Source of the DNA: Dinoroseobacter sp039192165 | Lineage (GTDB): Bacteria > Pseudomonadota > Alphaproteobacteria > Rhodobacterales > Rhodobacteraceae | NCBI GenBank assembly: GCA_039192165.1 | Contig: JBCCXD010000006.1 | Span: forward strand, 186,001-250,000 | Direction: 5' to 3' | DNA: 64,000 nucleotides | Shown here: piece after piece, positions 60,852 through 64,000 of the stretch | Numbering within the stretch: position 1 is the stretch's first letter | Layout of the letters: every line of letters starts with the position of its first letter | The notes under the pieces: model-generated | Told to the model about the DNA's origin: nothing | Databases searched by the model: none | The model's input: only the letters and a program-made list of their open reading frames with translations | Program-made: the position numbers and the translations under genes

Positions 60852-62375
60852 TCAGAAAAAGCCCAGCTTGTTCGGGCTGTAGCTGACCAGCATGTTCTTG
60901 GTCTGCTGGTAATGGTTGAGCATCATTTTATGGGTCTCGCGTCCAATGCCCGATTGCTTGTAGCCCCCGAACGCAGCATGTGCCGGATACAGGTGATAGC
61001 AATTGGTCCAGACCCGGCCCGCCTTAATTGCGCGCCCGAACCGGTAGCACGTGTTCGCGTCCCGGGACCACACGCCTGCGCCAAGGCCATAGAGCGTGTC
61101 ATTGGCGATCTCGAGCGCCTCGTTTTCATCCTTGAATGTGGTAACCGACACAACGGGTCCAAAGATTTCCTCCTGAAAAACACGCATCTTGTTGTTGCCC
61201 TTCAGAATGGTGGGCTGGATGTAATAGCCGCCCTCCATATCTCCGGACATAGACCGCTCGGAGCCGCCGGTCAGAAACTCGGCCCCCTCCTGACGCCCGA
61301 TATCGAAGTAGCTCAGGATCTTCTCTTTCTGCTCCGAAGACGCCTGCGCACCCATCATGGTGTCACCGTCACGCGGGTCGCCAAGGTTGATTGCCTCTGT
61401 CCGGGCAATGGCCCGTTCCATGAACTGGTCATAGATATCCTCGTGCACAATTGCCCGAGATGGACAGGTGCACACCTCACCCTGGTTCAGCGCGAACATC
61501 ACAAACCCCTCGATGGCCTTGTCGAAAAAGGCGTCATCTTCGTTGGCCACATCCTTATGGAAGATGTTCGGAGACTTTCCCCCAAGCTCGAGGGTCACTG
61601 GTATGATGCTTTCGGTCGCGTACTGCATGATCAGGCGTCCGGTCGAGGTTTCCCCCGTGAACGCGACCTTGGAGATTCGAGGCGACTGAGCGAGTGGCTT
61701 TCCAGCCTCCACGCCAAATCCGTTCACGATGTTCAGAACACCCGGAGGCAGAAGATCTGCAACGAGTTCGGCGAAAACCATAATTGTTGCCGGGGTCTGC
61801 TCGGCCGGCTTTAGAACCACACAGTTGCCGGCGGCCAGCGCCGGCGCCAACTTCCATGCCGCCATCAATAAAGGGAAGTTCCACGGAATAATCTGGCCGA
61901 CAACACCCAGCGGCTCGTGGAAGTGGTAAGCAACGGTGTCGTCGTCCAGTTCGCCCATGGTGCCTTCCTGGGCCCGGATCACACCCGCAAAATAACGAAA
62001 ATGATCGATCGCCAACGGCAGGTCCGCGGCGCGGGTTTCTCGGATCGCCTTTCCGTTGTCCCAGCATTCGCATATGGCCAGCAGCTCCAGATTGTCCTCC
62101 AGCCGCTGCGCGATCTTCATCAAAATCGCCGAACGCTCGCCGACCGACATACGGCCCCAGGCGTCTTTTGCAGCATGGGCTGCATCGAGCGCGTCCTCGA
62201 CGTCCGATGCATCTGAGCGCGCGACTTCACCTATAACGCCACCGGTAATCGGGCTGAGATTGTCAAAGTACCGCCCGGCGTTGGGGGCTTTGAATTGACC
62301 CCCGATATAGTTTTCGTAGCGCTTGGCGAACGGCGATACGTGGGTGTCTGCGTCCATCATTGTCATGTCGTTCAT
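60852..62375 (-). CDS. NAD-dependent aldehyde dehydrogenase (AldB/ExaC-type)
   Basis: A 507-residue aldehyde dehydrogenase. Catalytic Cys302 is in 'NQGEVCTCPSRA', Glu263 in 'TLELGGKSPN', and the NAD site in 'FTGETSTGRLI'. The sequence is close to acetaldehyde dehydrogenases linked to ethanol oxidation, with its DUF779 partner downstream. It oxidises aliphatic aldehydes to acids. ATG at 62375 has GGAGG nine bases ahead. The GAF/Fis regulator upstream is the likely activator, with an inverted repeat 107 bases before the start. Confidence 0.9.
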   Translation of the reverse strand: MNDMTMMDADTHVSPFAKRYENYIGGQFKAPNAGRYFDNLSPITGGVIGEVARSDASDVEDALDAAHAAKDAWGRMSVGERSAILMKIAQRLEDNLELLAICECWDNGKAIRETRAADLPLAIDHFRYFAGVIRAQEGTMGELDDDTVAYHFHEPLGVVGQIIPWNFPLLMAAWKLAPALAAGNCVVLKPAEQTPATIMVFAELVADLLPPGVLNIVNGFGVEAGKPLAQSPRISKVAFTGETSTGRLIMQYATESIIPVTLELGGKSPNIFHKDVANEDDAFFDKAIEGFVMFALNQGEVCTCPSRAIVHEDIYDQFMERAIARTEAINLGDPRDGDTMMGAQASSEQKEKILSYFDIGRQEGAEFLTGGSERSMSGDMEGGYYIQPTILKGNNKMRVFQEEIFGPVVSVTTFKDENEALEIANDTLYGLGAGVWSRDANTCYRFGRAIKAGRVWTNCYHLYPAHAAFGGYKQSGIGRETHKMMLNHYQQTKNMLVSYSPNKLGFF

Positions 62376-62481
62376 GACCTGTCTCCTCCTAAATCCCTCA
62401 GGACCTATGTCCGAGTGGTGAGGTCATTCTAGGAAGACGCGTTTTCCGGGCTACCGGGAGCGATCGAGCGGTTCGCTGACC

Positions 62482-62499
62482 TGTCTCAGTGCTGAGACA
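62482..62499. promoter_or_regulatory. Perfect inverted repeat upstream of the aldehyde dehydrogenase
   Basis: TGTCTCAG (62482-62489) and CTGAGACA (62492-62499), spaced by TG, form a perfect 8-bp-arm dyad that covers the stop codon of the regulator gene. It stands 107 bases before the dehydrogenase ATG, the range used by activators. Binding by the Fis-type HTH regulator just upstream is likely. I saw no sigma-54 promoter between. Confidence 0.6.
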
Positions 62500-63469
62500 C
62501 CTTTCCATCCGATCCGTACAATCCCACCCGCTTCATTCGCCGATACAGGGTCGCACGCCCAATCCCAAGCGCACGCGCCGCCTGGCTCGCATTGCCATTC
62601 GCGCGCAGAAGAGCGCGTTTAAGCGCAGCGTATTCAGCCCGGTCAAATCCAGTACGCGCGGCATCGCCCCCAAGAATGTCGCCGGCCGGCACGGGGGCGA
62701 AGGCCTGCTCCTGCGAAAATCCGAGGGCGCGCCTGGCCCCGCGCGTCGCCCCGGTAATTACGTCATCCTGATCAATCGCCAGCAAGCCAACCTGTCCGGT
62801 GGCCGAAGTCTCCGACACCGTGATGCGCGCATTTGGATAGGCGTGTCGAAATAAGGTCGTTTCGATATTGCGTGCGGCCTGCGCGACCGTTTCTGCCATC
62901 AATCCGTTTAGGCAAGCCGAATGGTCGCGGCGTGCCGAAGAGATATCGAGCACACCAACCAGTTCGCCAGTCGGCCCAAAAACTGGTGCGCCGATACAGG
63001 TCATACTGATATTGCGCGCCGAGAAATGCTCTTCTTGTCTGATTGTTACAGGGCAAACCTCACCCAAACACGTGCCGATACCATTGGTTCCCTCCGCCGC
63101 TTCGCTCCAATCTGCACCCGGCGCGAGATTGCAGCTTTCGAAATCGCCAGCATCCGCGACCGACGACCGGCCGAGCAGCACGCAACCGTCCCGATCAGCA
63201 AGAAATACGGCGCAGCCCGACAGGCGTAGCACGTCAAAAAGATGGTCAACCGTCGGGCTCGCGGCGCGGATCAGCGCTTCGTTCTTTCCTTTCAGATACT
63301 GTAATTCTGAAGCGGTGATCCGGTCCGGTCGCCGTTTCCAGGACGGGTCAAGACTGTGGGTCTGAAAAGATCGGCACCAGGACGCTGTAAGACGGGACTT
63401 GGCGCCTGCAGATGGATCCGCCACGGCTGCGATCACGCGCTCCACGTGCCGCTCAAATGAAGGTGTCAT
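62486..63469 (-). CDS. GAF-domain regulator with Fis-type HTH, no AAA+ domain
   Basis: A 327-residue regulator of the AcoR type: an N-terminal region, a GAF sensor ('VDHLFDVLRLSGCAVFLADRDGCVLLGRSSVAD', 'SEAAEGTNGIGTCLGEVCPVTIRQEEHF') and a C-terminal Fis-type HTH ('ALLRANGNASQAARALGIGRATLYRRMKRVGL'). The sigma-54-contacting AAA+ ATPase present in AcoR is absent, so it must work at a sigma-70-type promoter. I start at ATG 63469, with GGAGGAG upstream. Upstream of and probably controlling the aldehyde dehydrogenase. Confidence 0.85.
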   Translation of the reverse strand: MTPSFERHVERVIAAVADPSAGAKSRLTASWCRSFQTHSLDPSWKRRPDRITASELQYLKGKNEALIRAASPTVDHLFDVLRLSGCAVFLADRDGCVLLGRSSVADAGDFESCNLAPGADWSEAAEGTNGIGTCLGEVCPVTIRQEEHFSARNISMTCIGAPVFGPTGELVGVLDISSARRDHSACLNGLMAETVAQAARNIETTLFRHAYPNARITVSETSATGQVGLLAIDQDDVITGATRGARRALGFSQEQAFAPVPAGDILGGDAARTGFDRAEYAALKRALLRANGNASQAARALGIGRATLYRRMKRVGLYGSDGKVSQH

Positions 63470-63494
63470 CAGCTCCTCCCACGCGATGAACAGT

Positions 63495-63818
63495 TCAACT
63501 CTGTTTTTTGCGTGGCGCCTGCGACCCTTCTGTGGTGTCAGATGCGCTGCGTGTGCTGCGATCCCGCGCTTGTGATGCATCTGAGCGCGGCGATGCACCA
63601 GGACCGATAGACGGAATTCCGGCATCCGCCAATTGCGCTTTGGTCGCGGTTTGTTGGACCGGGCCGGATGACACCGGGACAATGTTCATATCCTGAACGC
63701 CGGGTCCAAACCGTGTCATGTCTCGGCGTAGCAGGGCTTCGAGTTCGGGCTTCAGGCCGTCGCCGAACCGTGCAGCAGTATCGTGCATTGCGAGCAGCCA
63801 CTGAAAATCATTTGCCAT
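63495..63818 (-). CDS. Hypothetical protein
   Basis: A 107-residue protein with no family that I recognise. The first half is helical and acidic ('MANDFQWLLAMHDTAARFGDGLKPELEALLRRDMTRFG'); the second half is Ser/Ala/Arg-rich and disordered, ending in KKQS. Start at 63818 follows AAGGAA. It precedes the regulator by 25 bases on the same strand, so it may be the first gene of that operon. The 63819-64000 stretch shows no gene I can support. Confidence 0.45.
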   Translation of the reverse strand: MANDFQWLLAMHDTAARFGDGLKPELEALLRRDMTRFGPGVQDMNIVPVSSGPVQQTATKAQLADAGIPSIGPGASPRSDASQARDRSTRSASDTTEGSQAPRKKQS

Positions 63819-64000
63819 TGTGTTTCCTTTGTTGCGTCCCGGAGGCTCGAGCTGCGTAAGAAACGTGGCTGATACAAACACACTCGTACTGAAGCAGGCG
63901 CGAAACTCAACGAAATCTTGATCAAAATACTCAGTAAAATCGTCACATGTGGTGGGATGTCTCATAGCGTGTGGAAGATGCACTCTTTCTGAGGGCTCGC

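Noticed and set aside
1..64000. CRISPR arrays, rRNA genes or insertion sequences
   Set aside because: No regularly spaced repeats, no rRNA-like segments and no transposase frame beyond the single serine recombinase.

Overview
The window reads as a chromosomal segment of a GC-rich alphaproteobacterium, most likely a Rhodobacterales (Roseobacter-type) heterotroph. That is an inference from content: two TAXI-type fused TRAP transporters plus a DctPQM TRAP system, a dimethylglycine-dehydrogenase-like oxidoreductase beside a BKACE-family enzyme, a CueR/HmrR-CopA pair, an Irr-type iron box in front of dps, and HemP. No rRNA, tRNA or CRISPR array was found.

Layout. (1) 1-6162: the right-hand part of a tightly overlapping plus-strand operon with a SIS-domain protein, PfkB kinase, BtpA/SgcQ protein, two allantoinase-like CE4 deacetylases, an Asp/Glu-racemase-like protein lacking both catalytic cysteines, and a metal amidohydrolase. 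It looks like catabolism of an N-containing (possibly glycosylated) compound. (2) 6163-10450: remnant of a mobile element on the minus strand: excisionase-like HTH, a primase/helicase gene split by a -1 frameshift in a T5 run, DUF5681 protein, serine recombinase, and a cluster of GGGGGAAAC-type repeats with a hairpin. (3) 10800-16640: BLUF photoreceptor, dienelactone hydrolase, hypothetical membrane protein, and copA-cueR with a textbook CueR promoter. (4) 16639-29948: a LacI-controlled catabolic island with a sugar-type ABC importer, three NTF2/SnoaL-like proteins, SDR, lactonase-type amidohydrolase, bicupin, MetE-like zinc enzyme and alpha/beta hydrolase. The pathway is not recognised. (5) 29937-41807: UspA, TAXI-TRAP transporter, RpiR regulator with two palindromic sites, a divergent FAD/GcvT oxidoreductase, BKACE, GNAT and class III aminotransferase operon, and OtnC/OtnK. 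(6) 41948-46317: two convergent secreted proteases, HemP (59 aa) and Dps. (7) 46537-59575: an aromatic-type catabolic region with YciI, FAH hydrolase, RutE-like nitroreductase, OsmC, DctPQM TRAP, intradiol dioxygenase, GntR regulator, fused TRAP/TAXI transporter, GST and sulfatase. A shared 12-bp motif links two of its divergent promoters and recurs partly at the GntR promoter. (8) 59652-64000: a hypothetical protein, then a GAF/Fis regulator, aldehyde dehydrogenase and DUF779 unit with a perfect inverted repeat upstream of the dehydrogenase.

The most interesting items for follow-up are the island in region 4, the start-codon hairpin of the fused TRAP permease (55965-55991), the shared motif at 46954 and 57200, the repeat/hairpin cluster and frameshifted primase in the mobile element, and the cysteine-less racemase homologue.
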